Counted from the stretch's first letter, positions 1-6,791 are shown. The stretch: DNA of 8,606 bases from Acidobacteriota bacterium (GCA_024638355.1 JAHEKO010000143.1:1-8606); one strand, 5' to 3'. Program-made: numbers and translations. Notes: a model not told the origin generated them from the letters alone.

Positions 1-279
1 GGCGGACCGTGGACCTGGCGGCTCGGCTTCTCCACCGGCGACCAGCCGATTCCGGAGACCGAGATGCTGTTCAACATCCTCGCGCCGGGAGTCATGGAGG
101 AGCACTACACGTTCGGCTTCAGCCGCGCGCTGGCCAGGGGAGAGCTCAACTTCTCGTTGATGCACGCTCCGACGAACAGCATCGCCGGCCCCAACCCGCT
201 GGAGGCGCCGGGCCGCCAGACGATCGAGCTGAAGATGAATCAGTGGGATCTGGAGGTCGGGTATTCCTGGGGCTTCTAG
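1..279 (+). CDS. FadL/OmpP1-type outer-membrane transporter, C-terminal fragment
   Basis: The window opens inside this gene; only the last 92 residues are present, followed by a TAG stop. The reading frame is open from base 1, so the true start lies to the left. The visible part alternates short polar and hydrophobic stretches, as in outer-membrane beta strands. It ends YSWGF, with terminal Phe and aromatic residues at alternating positions, the usual BAM recognition signal of outer-membrane barrels. The segments QPIPETEMLFNILAPGV and HAPTNSIAGPNPLEAP resemble the C-terminal strands and loops of the OmpP1/FadL/TodX family (COG2067), which carries long-chain fatty acids and other hydrophobic compounds across the outer membrane. 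Family assignment is from memory of the family pattern. The stop is 28 bases before the next start on the same strand with no obvious terminator between, so co-transcription with the molybdoenzyme genes is plausible. Confidence 0.8.
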   Translation, partial: GGPWTWRLGFSTGDQPIPETEMLFNILAPGVMEEHYTFGFSRALARGELNFSLMHAPTNSIAGPNPLEAPGRQTIELKMNQWDLEVGYSWGF

Positions 280-307
280 CTCGGCCGGTCTGGTAGCCTC
301 GCGCCCG

Positions 308-1822
308 GTGATCACTCCGTCGAGCGGCGAACCGCAGCCCCAGTGGGCGAAAGTCATCGACCACGAGAGCTGTATCGGCTGCCACGCCTGCTCGACGGCG
401 TGCAAGTCGGAGAACGAGGTTCCACTCTCGGTCAACCGAACGTACGTCAAGTACGTCGACGTCGGGGTCTTCCCGCAGGCCCGACGCACCTTCCAGGTCA
501 CGCGCTGCAACCAGTGCGCGGAACCGCCGTGCGTCGAGGCCTGCCCGACCGCCGCGATGTACCGCCGTGACGACGGCATCGTCGACTTCGACAAGTCGAT
601 CTGCATCGGCTGCAAGGCGTGTATCGCCGCCTGCCCCTACGACGCCATCTTCATCAACCCCGAGGACCTCTCGGCCGAGAAATGCAACTTTTGCGCGCAC
701 CGCATCGACGGCGGTCTCGAGCCGGCGTGCGTGGTGGTCTGCCCGACCGAAGCGATTCTGATCGGCGACGTCAACGACCCGACCACGCGGGTGGCCGAGA
801 TGGTCAACCGCGAGCCGGTCGCCGTGCGCCGCCCCGAGAAGGAGACCCGGCCGAAGCTCTTCTACCGCGGAGCGCATCAAGCGACTCTCGATCCGCTCGC
901 CGCGCGCCGGCCGGCGGGCGACATCTTCATGTGGAGCCAGCAGTCGACGGGAGGCCAGCATGTGGTCTCCGGCCATCCGGAGCGGCCCAACAGCTCGGCG
1001 GCCGCCGTGCTCGCCTACGACGTTCCGCATCGGGCGCCGTGGGATTGGCGGGTCAGCCTCTACACCCTGACCAAGGGGATCGCTTCGGGGGTGTACCTGG
1101 TGGCCGCGCTGCTCTGGAGCCCGGCGGTGATCGAGTGGATCGCGCCGGTGATCGCTCTCGCCTTCCTCGCGATCACCGGAGTGCTGCTGATCTCCGATCT
1201 CAAGCACCCCGAGCGGTTCTACATGATCTTCACGCGGCCGCAGTGGCGAAGCTGGCTCGTGCGCGGAGCGTTCATCATCGGCGCCTACGGCGCGGTGCTC
1301 ACCGCGCACGTGCTGGCGTTCTTCGCCGGCTGGTCGGCCCTCGCGCTGCCCTACCTGATTCCGACCGGTGCGGTGCTGGCCCTGCTGACCGCCGTCTACA
1401 CCGCGTATCTGTTCGCCCAGGCGAAGGCGCGGGACCTCTGGCAGAGCCCACTCCTGGCCCCCCATCTGGCGGTCCAGAGTCTGCTGGCGGGGGTCGCCGC
1501 GTTGATTCCGGTGATCGCCTGGGTGGCGCCGGGCGAGCAGCTCGCCTTGTTCCCCCTCCTGAGCGCGCTCGGCGTGGTCCACCTGCTGCTGATCGCCGGC
1601 GAGCTGACGGTGACCCACGGCACAGCCCACGCTCGCCTGGCGGCCAGGGAGATGACCGCGGGCCGCTACCGCAAGTGGTTCTGGACCGGCATCCTCCTGA
1701 CCGCCGTTGCCATCCTCGGCTTCTTCTATCCCTCGAGCGCCATGGCGATCGCCGCCCTGGCAGGCCTACTCGCCTTCGAGCACGCCTACGTGCAGGCGGG
1801 ACAGGCGGTCCCCCTGGCCTGA
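308..1822 (+). CDS. Four-cluster ferredoxin fused to NrfD-type membrane anchor (electron-transfer and quinone-reacting subunit)
   Basis: A 504-residue protein that joins two subunits normally encoded separately (DmsB/NrfC/PsrB-like and NrfD/PsrC-like). Residues 1-151 carry sixteen cysteines in four groups (C22/25/28/32, C67/70/75/79, C99/102/105/109, C126/129/141/145), enough for four [4Fe-4S] clusters. After a linker (about 152-245), residues 247-504 hold about eight hydrophobic segments (roughly 252-270, 274-296, 317-341, 345-370, 383-406, 412-433, 457-475, 478-500). The second is followed by DLKHPERFYMIFTRPQWRSW, typical of the quinol-interacting NrfD family. The start is GTG at 308; no better start lies between the preceding stop and the first cysteine motif, and no strong Shine-Dalgarno is visible. 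The N terminus (MITPSSGEPQPQWAKVIDHE) has no twin-arginine or Sec signal, so the cluster domain should be cytoplasmic. Its stop is 19 bases before the catalytic subunit start. Predicted role: electron wire between the molybdenum subunit and membrane quinone. Confidence 0.93.
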   Translation: MITPSSGEPQPQWAKVIDHESCIGCHACSTACKSENEVPLSVNRTYVKYVDVGVFPQARRTFQVTRCNQCAEPPCVEACPTAAMYRRDDGIVDFDKSICIGCKACIAACPYDAIFINPEDLSAEKCNFCAHRIDGGLEPACVVVCPTEAILIGDVNDPTTRVAEMVNREPVAVRRPEKETRPKLFYRGAHQATLDPLAARRPAGDIFMWSQQSTGGQHVVSGHPERPNSSAAAVLAYDVPHRAPWDWRVSLYTLTKGIASGVYLVAALLWSPAVIEWIAPVIALAFLAITGVLLISDLKHPERFYMIFTRPQWRSWLVRGAFIIGAYGAVLTAHVLAFFAGWSALALPYLIPTGAVLALLTAVYTAYLFAQAKARDLWQSPLLAPHLAVQSLLAGVAALIPVIAWVAPGEQLALFPLLSALGVVHLLLIAGELTVTHGTAHARLAAREMTAGRYRKWFWTGILLTAVAILGFFYPSSAMAIAALAGLLAFEHAYVQAGQAVPLA

Positions 1823-1845
1823 TGCCGATCCGACAGATGCTATGA
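1822..1845 (+). other. Seven-codon minicistron bridging two subunit genes (possible translational coupler)
   Basis: The stop of the ferredoxin-NrfD gene (TGA, 1820-1822) shares its last base with an ATG at 1822-1824. This opens the frame MPIRQML, which ends at TGA 1843-1845. That stop overlaps the ATG (1842-1844) of the catalytic subunit in an ATGA arrangement. Terminating ribosomes could therefore step across the 19-base gap by two re-initiation events, which would tie catalytic-subunit output to the anchor subunit. No strong Shine-Dalgarno precedes 1842. The overlaps are read directly from the sequence; the coupling role is inference, and a chance arrangement is quite possible. Confidence 0.3.
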
Positions 1846-4757
1846 CCGACACCCGCAAACTGAACGAGCGACTCAGCGCCGCCCGCGCCGAGACCGAGGC
1901 GCGCGGCGAGACCTTCTACCCCGGGCCGAGCCGGATCCATCTCGCCTCGTTCCCGCCCAAGGAGCGCTGGGACGACTGGGTCGAGCTCGACTCGAAGGCC
2001 TGGCCGAAGAGGGTCGAGAAGCGCTACATGCTGGTGCCCACGACCTGCTTCAACTGCGAGTCGGCGTGCGGCCTGCTGGCCTACGTCGACAAGGAGACGC
2101 TCGAGCTACGCAAGTTCGAGGGCAATCCCGAGCACCCGGGCTCCCGGGGCCGGAACTGCGCCAAGGGGCCGGCGACACTCAACCAGGTCACCGATCCCGA
2201 TCGCATCCTCGAGCCGCTCAAGCGGGTCGGCGGCCGCGGCGAGGGCAAGTGGGCGAGGGTCGGCTGGGAGGAGGCGCTCGACGACATTGCCGATCGCATC
2301 CGCACCGCCATGCGCGAGGGTCGCCACAACGAGATCATGTATCACGTCGGCCGGCCGGGCGAAGACGGTTTCACCGAGCGGATCATGGCCGCCTGGGGGG
2401 TCGACGGTCACAACTCCCATACCAACGTCTGCTCGGCCGGTGCCCGCGCCGGCTACGAGCTCTGGTGCGGCATCGACCGCCCGAGCCCGGATCACGCACG
2501 CGCCGAGGTCATCTTCCTGGTCAGCTCGCACCTCGAGACCGGGCACTACTTCAATCCCCACGCCCAGCGGATCATCGAGGCGAAGCAGCGCGGCGCCAAG
2601 CTGATCGTGCTCGACACCCGCCTGTCGAACACGGCGACCCATGCCGACTTCTGGCTGGCTCCCCGGCCCGGATCGGAAGCGGCGATTCAGCTGGCGATCG
2701 CCAGCTACCTGATCCGCGAGCGTCTCTACAACCGCGAGTTCGTGCGCCGGTGGTGGAACTGGGAGGAGTACCTGCGCCGCGTCCACCCCGGGCTCGAGGT
2801 CTCCTTCGACAGCTTCGAGCGGATGCTCGAGGCCGAGTACGAGAGCTACACCTTCGAGTTCGCCGCCGCCGAGTCGGGCATCGACGCGGATGTGCTGCGG
2901 CAGGTGGCGGAAACGGTGTCGACCGCGGGAACGCGCCTCTCCACGCACAACTGGCGCAGCGCTTCGGCCAGCAACGAGGGCGGCTGGCAGGTGACGCGAA
3001 CGATGTTCATGCTCAGCGCTCTGCTGGGGGCCATCGCGACGCCGGGCAGCACCTACCCCAACGCCTGGAACAAGTTCGTGCCCCGGCCGATCCGCCTGCC
3101 GCGCCACCCCGAGACCTGGAACGATCTCAACTGGCCGATCGAGTACCCGCTGTCGATGTACGAGCTCTCGTTCCTGCTCCCCCACCTCGTACGCGAGGGC
3201 CGCGGGCGGCTGGACGTCTACTTCACTCGCGTCTACAACCCGGTGTGGACCAACCCCGACGGCTTCTCGTGGATCGAGATGCTCAGCGACGAGGAGAAGG
3301 TCGGGCTGCACGTGGCGCTGACGCCCACCTGGAACGAGACCGCCTACTTCGCCGACTACATTCTGCCGATGGGCAACGGCGCCGAGCGCCACGACCTCCA
3401 CTCCTACGAGACCCACGACGCGCAGTGGCTCGGGTTTCGCCAGCCGGTGCTGCGCACCGCCCGCGAGCGCCTGGGCGAGCGGGTCGGCGACACCCGGCAC
3501 ACCAACCCCGGCGAAGTTTGGGAGGAGAACGAGTTCTGGCTCGAGCTCTCCTGGCGCATCGACCCCGACGGCGAGCTCGGCATTCGCGAGTTCGTCGAGT
3601 CGGAGGAGCGGCCGGGCGAGCGCCTCAACGTCGACGAGTACTACCGCTGGATCTTCGAGAACTCGGTGCCCGGCCTGCCCGAGGCCGCGGCGGCGGAAGG
3701 GCTTCGACCCCTCGACTACATGCGCCGCTACGGCGCCTTCGAGGTGACGCGCGACATCGGACCGCTCTACGAGCGCCCGGTGCCCGACGAAGAGCTCGAA
3801 GACATCGCCGAGACCGACGAGGGGCGGGTCTACACGCGCGCGGCGGCGACCGGGACGCCCAATCTGGCCCCGACCGCGGCACCGCCGGCCGACGCCGAGG
3901 GCCGGCGGCCGGTAGGGGTGCGGATCGACGGCGAGATCCTGCGCGGCTTCCCGACCCCGTCGGGCAAGCTCGAGTTCTACTCTCCCACCCTCGCCGCCTG
4001 GGGCTGGGACGACGTCGCGATCCCGACCTACATCAAGAGCCACGTCCATCCCCAGAACATGGATGAAGACCAGATGGTCCTGATCTCCACCTTCCGCCTG
4101 CCGACCCAGATCCACACCCGGTCGGCCAACGCGAAGTGGCTCGACGAGATCTCGCACACCAACCCACTCTGGCTGCACACGTCCGACGCCTCCCGGCTCG
4201 GCGTCGGCACCGGCGACCTGGTTCGCGTCGAGACGGAGATCGGCCACTTCGTGGTCAAGGCGTGGGTGACCGAAGGCATCCGTCCCGGGGTGGTCGCCTG
4301 CAGCCACCACATGGGGCGCTGGAAGCTCGACAACGGATCGGCCGAGGGTCAGCGTCAGCTGATGGCGACCGTCTCTCTCGACCGCGACGACTCGCGCTGG
4401 AAGATGAGCCGAAAGGCCGGCGTCGGACCGTTCGACTCGAGCGATCCCGACACCCGGCGCATCTGGTGGACCGACGCCGGAGTTCACCAGAACATGACCT
4501 TCCCGGTGCATCCCGACCCACTCTCGGGCATGCACTGCTGGCACCAGGCGGTACGGGTGGTCAAGGCGGCCCCCGGCGACCGCTACGGCGAGGTGGCCGT
4601 CGACACGCGCCGCTCGGCCGAGGTCTTCGAGGCGTGGCTGGCGAAGACCCGCTCCGCCGTCGACAACTCGCCCGACGGCACCCGGCGTCCGGGGTGGCTC
4701 ATCCGGCCGGTCAAGCCGACCGCCGCCGCCTACCGTCTGCCGGATGCCAAGAGCTAG
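1842..4757 (+). CDS. Catalytic subunit of a DMSO reductase-superfamily molybdopterin oxidoreductase, no Tat signal, substrate unknown
   Basis: A 971-residue protein. The [4Fe-4S] motif is C69-x2-C72-x3-C76-x29-C106, followed by the conserved Lys K108 (CAKG). The molybdopterin oxidoreductase domain spans about 115-600. C197, in HTNVCSAG, sits where the metal ligand is expected, so a Cys-ligated (Nap/Psr-like) centre is likely. The serine after it is unlike the Cys/Sec-His pair of formate dehydrogenases, and the position is not the Asp of NarG/EbdA-type enzymes. The C-terminal cofactor-binding domain is at about 741-870, and the tail has DPLSGMHCWHQAVRV, similar to Psr/Phs/Arr-type subunits. 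Segments around 598-740 look like family-specific insertions. The frame stays open upstream to ATG 1707, but those 45 codons overlap the anchor gene and look non-coding, so ATG 1842 is chosen. Neither start gives a Tat or Sec signal, so the enzyme should be cytoplasmic. Close neighbours supply electron transfer and maturation. Psr/Ttr-like and Soe-like roles are all possible. Confidence 0.93.
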   Translation: MTDTRKLNERLSAARAETEARGETFYPGPSRIHLASFPPKERWDDWVELDSKAWPKRVEKRYMLVPTTCFNCESACGLLAYVDKETLELRKFEGNPEHPGSRGRNCAKGPATLNQVTDPDRILEPLKRVGGRGEGKWARVGWEEALDDIADRIRTAMREGRHNEIMYHVGRPGEDGFTERIMAAWGVDGHNSHTNVCSAGARAGYELWCGIDRPSPDHARAEVIFLVSSHLETGHYFNPHAQRIIEAKQRGAKLIVLDTRLSNTATHADFWLAPRPGSEAAIQLAIASYLIRERLYNREFVRRWWNWEEYLRRVHPGLEVSFDSFERMLEAEYESYTFEFAAAESGIDADVLRQVAETVSTAGTRLSTHNWRSASASNEGGWQVTRTMFMLSALLGAIATPGSTYPNAWNKFVPRPIRLPRHPETWNDLNWPIEYPLSMYELSFLLPHLVREGRGRLDVYFTRVYNPVWTNPDGFSWIEMLSDEEKVGLHVALTPTWNETAYFADYILPMGNGAERHDLHSYETHDAQWLGFRQPVLRTARERLGERVGDTRHTNPGEVWEENEFWLELSWRIDPDGELGIREFVESEERPGERLNVDEYYRWIFENSVPGLPEAAAAEGLRPLDYMRRYGAFEVTRDIGPLYERPVPDEELEDIAETDEGRVYTRAAATGTPNLAPTAAPPADAEGRRPVGVRIDGEILRGFPTPSGKLEFYSPTLAAWGWDDVAIPTYIKSHVHPQNMDEDQMVLISTFRLPTQIHTRSANAKWLDEISHTNPLWLHTSDASRLGVGTGDLVRVETEIGHFVVKAWVTEGIRPGVVACSHHMGRWKLDNGSAEGQRQLMATVSLDRDDSRWKMSRKAGVGPFDSSDPDTRRIWWTDAGVHQNMTFPVHPDPLSGMHCWHQAVRVVKAAPGDRYGEVAVDTRRSAEVFEAWLAKTRSAVDNSPDGTRRPGWLIRPVKPTAAAYRLPDAKS

Positions 4758-4781
4758 CGCGGATTCGCCTCCAACCCCCAA

Positions 4782-4798
4782 GCGTCGGTCCGAGACGC
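4782..4798 (+). other. Short hairpin in the gap before the chaperone gene
   Basis: GCGTC (4782-4786) can pair with GACGC (4794-4798) across a seven-base loop, in the 60-base gap between the catalytic subunit and the chaperone. There is no following T-run, so it is unlikely to be a full terminator. It could tune downstream expression or protect an mRNA end, but at this GC content a 5-bp stem is expected often by chance. Confidence 0.2.
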
Positions 4799-4805
4799 CA
4801 CCCAC

Positions 4806-4811
4806 AGGCGG
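4806..4811 (+). promoter_or_regulatory. Ribosome binding site of the TorD-type gene
   Basis: AGGCGG lies six bases before ATG 4818. It is the clearest Shine-Dalgarno-like sequence among the three operon genes and favours ATG 4818 over the in-frame ATG at 4827. Confidence 0.5.
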
Positions 4812-4817
4812 CGCGCC

Positions 4818-5711
4818 ATGGAGCTGATGCGTGCCCTCGGCGCTCTGAGCGAGCCCCCCTCCGACCAGACGGCGGAGCTCTGTCGCCTGCTGGAGATCGA
4901 GCGCCCTCCCGCGGAGGGTGAGTACGAGACGGCCTTCCTTTTCCAGCTCTACCCGTACGCCTCTGTCTACCTGGGAGCGGAAGGCCAGATCGGTGGCGAG
5001 GCACGCGACCGCATTGCCGGGTTCTGGCGCGCCCTCGACCTGGTGCCGCCGGTAGCGCCGGACCATCTGGCCCTGATGCTCGGTCTGTACGCCCGTCTGG
5101 TGGAGCTCGAAGAGAGCGCCGGAGCCGAAAGGGCGCAACGGGGATGGCGGCAAGCGCGCGCGGCCTTCTTCTGGGAGCACCTGGCGAGCTGGCTTCCGGT
5201 CTACTTGATCCGGATGGTCGAGATCGGGGGCCGGACCTACGCCGCCTGGGCCGAGATTCTGCTCGACACGCTCCGCGGCGAAGTCGAGCGGCTCGGGCCG
5301 CCGGCGCGCCCGCCGCTTCACCTGCGCGAGGCGCCGCCGTTCGACGACCCGCGTCATGCGACGGACGAGGCGCCGGCCCGTGCCTTCCTCGGCCAGCTCT
5401 CGAGTCCGGTGCGCACCGGCTTCGTGCTCGTCGCCTCGGACCTCCACCGCGCGGCGGCCGAGCTCGAGCTCGGACTCCGCGCCGGCGAGCGACGCTTCGT
5501 GCTCGAGGCTCTTCTCTCCCAGGACGCCGCGGCCGCCCTCGGATGGCTCGCCGGCTTCGCCGGCGCCTCCACTCGCCGCATCGAGCGCCCGCAGCTCGAG
5601 GCATTCGAGCCGACTCGGCGATTCTGGATCGAGCGCTGTCGCGCTTCGGCCGCCCTGCTCGGCGAGCTCGCCGCCGACGCTCGGCCCGCTTCCGGACAGG
5701 GCGCAACCTGA
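4818..5711 (+). CDS. TorD/DmsD-type molybdoenzyme maturation chaperone, with C-terminal extension
   Basis: A 297-residue soluble protein, probably all helical and cytoplasmic. Residues about 35-190 fit the TorD family. FLFQLYPYASVYLGAEG leads into GGEARDRIAGFWRALDL, followed by P81-D82-H83 and LALMLGLYARL, which matches the family's conserved (E)PxDH helix. The region at about 145-160 (FFWEHLASWLPVYL) is also family-like. TorD proteins bind the apo catalytic subunit and assist insertion of bis-molybdopterin guanine dinucleotide, so the likely client is the enzyme encoded 60 bases upstream. That enzyme has no Tat signal to proofread, so the role is probably cofactor loading only. The family is usually around 200 residues. 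The extra part, about 195-297, starting SSPVRTGF and rich in Arg, Leu and Glu, looks like an added helical region of unknown role. It is the last gene of the run and faces a convergent gene. Confidence 0.85.
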   Translation: MELMRALGALSEPPSDQTAELCRLLEIERPPAEGEYETAFLFQLYPYASVYLGAEGQIGGEARDRIAGFWRALDLVPPVAPDHLALMLGLYARLVELEESAGAERAQRGWRQARAAFFWEHLASWLPVYLIRMVEIGGRTYAAWAEILLDTLRGEVERLGPPARPPLHLREAPPFDDPRHATDEAPARAFLGQLSSPVRTGFVLVASDLHRAAAELELGLRAGERRFVLEALLSQDAAAALGWLAGFAGASTRRIERPQLEAFEPTRRFWIERCRASAALLGELAADARPASGQGAT

Positions 5712-5715
5712 GCCG

Positions 5716-5739
5716 GCTCGCCGCGGGAGACCGCGGAGC
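5716..5739 (+). terminator. Candidate terminator hairpin with GAGA tetraloop
   Basis: CCGCGG (5721-5726) pairs with CCGCGG (5731-5736) around a GAGA loop of the stable GNRA class. GCT/AGC (5716-5718 with 5737-5739) can extend the stem across a two-base bulge. It begins a few bases after the chaperone stop and lies between convergent genes. No T-run follows, so it would act as a GC-rich, possibly bidirectional or Rho-assisted end rather than a classical intrinsic terminator. Confidence 0.4.
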
Positions 5740-5752
5740 TGTCGGTCGCGAC

Positions 5753-5794
5753 GCCGGCCGAACGGACCAAGGCCGCCCGGGATATCCGGCCGGC
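5753..5794. repeat. Inverted repeat in the convergent intergenic region
   Basis: GCCGGCC (5753-5759) and GGCCGGC (5788-5794) are perfect inverted copies 28 bases apart. Between them lie a CCGG/CCGG pair (5777-5780 and 5786-5789) and the palindrome GGATATCC (5780-5787). Together with the preceding tetraloop hairpin, almost all of the gap between the two stops can fold. It may act as the terminator for the leftward-reading lipoprotein gene. Both repeats are GC-only words, so chance occurrence is not excluded. Confidence 0.3.
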
Positions 5795-5810
5795 ATCACT
5801 TGTCGGAGCT

Positions 5811-6731
5811 CTAGTACTTCTCGCCGGCTTCGACCCGGAAGGGAAGCCGGTTCTGGCGCGGCGGCAGTGGACAGGTCGCGTAGGGCGTGAACACGCAGGG
5901 CGGGTTGTAGGCCTTGTTGAAATCCACCACCACCCGGCCGTCGTCGCCCGGAGCATCGACGTAGAGATAGCGACCGCCGCCGTAGGTTTCTTTGGCTGTG
6001 GTCGCGTCGGCGAAGATGAGAAACAGCTCCTCGTCGCCGGGCTCGGCCACCACGTCGAGCCGGTGCTCGCCACCGTCCGCTTCGAAGACGACCGCGCCGC
6101 TGTTGGGCTGATCGATCACTCCGCCCTGCACGTCGGGAATCGGCAGCGTCCGCGGCGGGTCATAGGCTTCGAATCGACCCGCGATACGCCAGCTCCAGTC
6201 GGTTGGAAAGCTCTCGATCCCCGCGAAGGCGGACCGCGCCGGATGATTCCTGTCCTTCACCCGCAAGGCGCGCCGCTCGCCCCGCTGGATGACGTAGGCG
6301 CTCAGGTCGCCGAGCTCGAAGACCGTGGGCGGACCGGGCTGGTCGTCGTCGAGCGCCAGGGCCTCGACACGCTCGCCCTGGTGGGTGACCTCGACCCCGG
6401 GCTCGACCTCCAGCCGCACCTCGTCGCCCGACGCGCGCAGGCTGCCGACCCGCGGCGGAGCCTTGCCGGCCGGCAGCTCGATCTCGCTGCCCGGCTCCGA
6501 GCCGATCGCGTGCACGCCGTCATCGAACCAGAACAGCCCGGCCAGCGTCAGCCAGCCGGTTTCGCTGGTCAGCCGCGCGGCCCGATCCTCGCGCCAGGCG
6601 TCGATCTCGGCGGCGTATCCGGCGGGCTCGGGCTCCCGCTCGACCGGCGCGGGGGCGCAGGCGGCGAGGGCGGCGACCAGGAGCGTCCTCACCAGGCGAC
6701 ACGCCTTGCTCGATCCGGACGAAATCAGCAT
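5811..6731 (-). CDS. DUF1684 family lipoprotein
   Basis: A 306-residue protein read leftward from ATG 6731 to TAG at 5811. Residues 1-24 are a lipoprotein signal with the lipobox L22-A23-A24-C25, so the mature protein should be lipid-anchored in the envelope. The body resembles the DUF1684 family: an early Trp-rich part (ETGWLTLAGLFWF), a mid-section ending in YGGGRYLYVDAP, and the diagnostic tail FNKAYNPPCVFTPYATCPLP (271-290) followed by RQNRLPFRVEAGEKY. The function of the family is not established. The frame remains open well beyond ATG 6731, antisense to the VWFA gene. The signal peptide, and AGGA eight bases before this ATG, fix the start. It converges on the molybdoenzyme operon and diverges from the VWFA gene; neither arrangement suggests a functional link to the oxidoreductase. 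Confidence 0.88.
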   Translation of the reverse strand: MLISSGSSKACRLVRTLLVAALAACAPAPVEREPEPAGYAAEIDAWREDRAARLTSETGWLTLAGLFWFDDGVHAIGSEPGSEIELPAGKAPPRVGSLRASGDEVRLEVEPGVEVTHQGERVEALALDDDQPGPPTVFELGDLSAYVIQRGERRALRVKDRNHPARSAFAGIESFPTDWSWRIAGRFEAYDPPRTLPIPDVQGGVIDQPNSGAVVFEADGGEHRLDVVAEPGDEELFLIFADATTAKETYGGGRYLYVDAPGDDGRVVVDFNKAYNPPCVFTPYATCPLPPRQNRLPFRVEAGEKY

Positions 6732-6791
6732 GAGATCGATCCTATCCCGCTCTCCGGGCGCGGAACGTGATTTGCTTCCCATCCCCGCACG
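6732..6791. promoter_or_regulatory. Divergent start region between lipoprotein and VWFA genes
   Basis: Only 60 bases separate the two divergent start codons, so at least one promoter must lie here or inside the opposite gene. I see no convincing -35/-10 pair. The palindrome GATCGATC (6734-6741) overlaps the leftward ribosome binding site. GGAAC (6762-6766) looks like an ECF-type -35 element but lacks a correctly spaced partner. Confidence 0.3.
6740..6743 (-). promoter_or_regulatory. Ribosome binding site of the DUF1684 gene
   Basis: On the minus strand, AGGA (within GGGATAGGATCGATCTC) stands eight bases before ATG 6731. It supports the chosen start within a longer open frame. Confidence 0.55.

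Noticed and set aside
146..1630. 494-codon minus-strand frame opposite the ferredoxin-NrfD gene
   Set aside because: Same antisense effect; the plus strand encodes sixteen ordered cysteines and eight membrane segments, which settles the coding strand.
1707..1841. Earlier ATG for the catalytic subunit
   Set aside because: The 45 extra codons overlap the NrfD C-terminus, are Ser/Pro/Arg-rich and lack family resemblance or an export signal.
1842..4757. Assignment as formate dehydrogenase or as SoeA
   Set aside because: There is no in-frame TGA and no Cys/Sec-His pair at the metal-ligand position. The sequence does not resemble SoeA as I recall it beyond shared superfamily motifs; only the cytoplasmic location is shared.
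2106..5447. Open frame of more than 1,100 codons on the minus strand opposite the catalytic subunit and chaperone
   Set aside because: Its product is low-complexity Arg/Gly/Ala/Val/Asp-rich text with no recognisable domain. It arises because the sense genes end most codons in G or C, leaving few antisense stops. The sense strand has clear motifs throughout.
5458..5473. Perfect 16-base palindrome CCGAGCTCGAGCTCGG inside the chaperone gene
   Set aside because: It is the by-product of the codon run GAG CTC GAG CTC (Glu-Leu-Glu-Leu) under strong GC bias; there is no sign of a binding site or element boundary.
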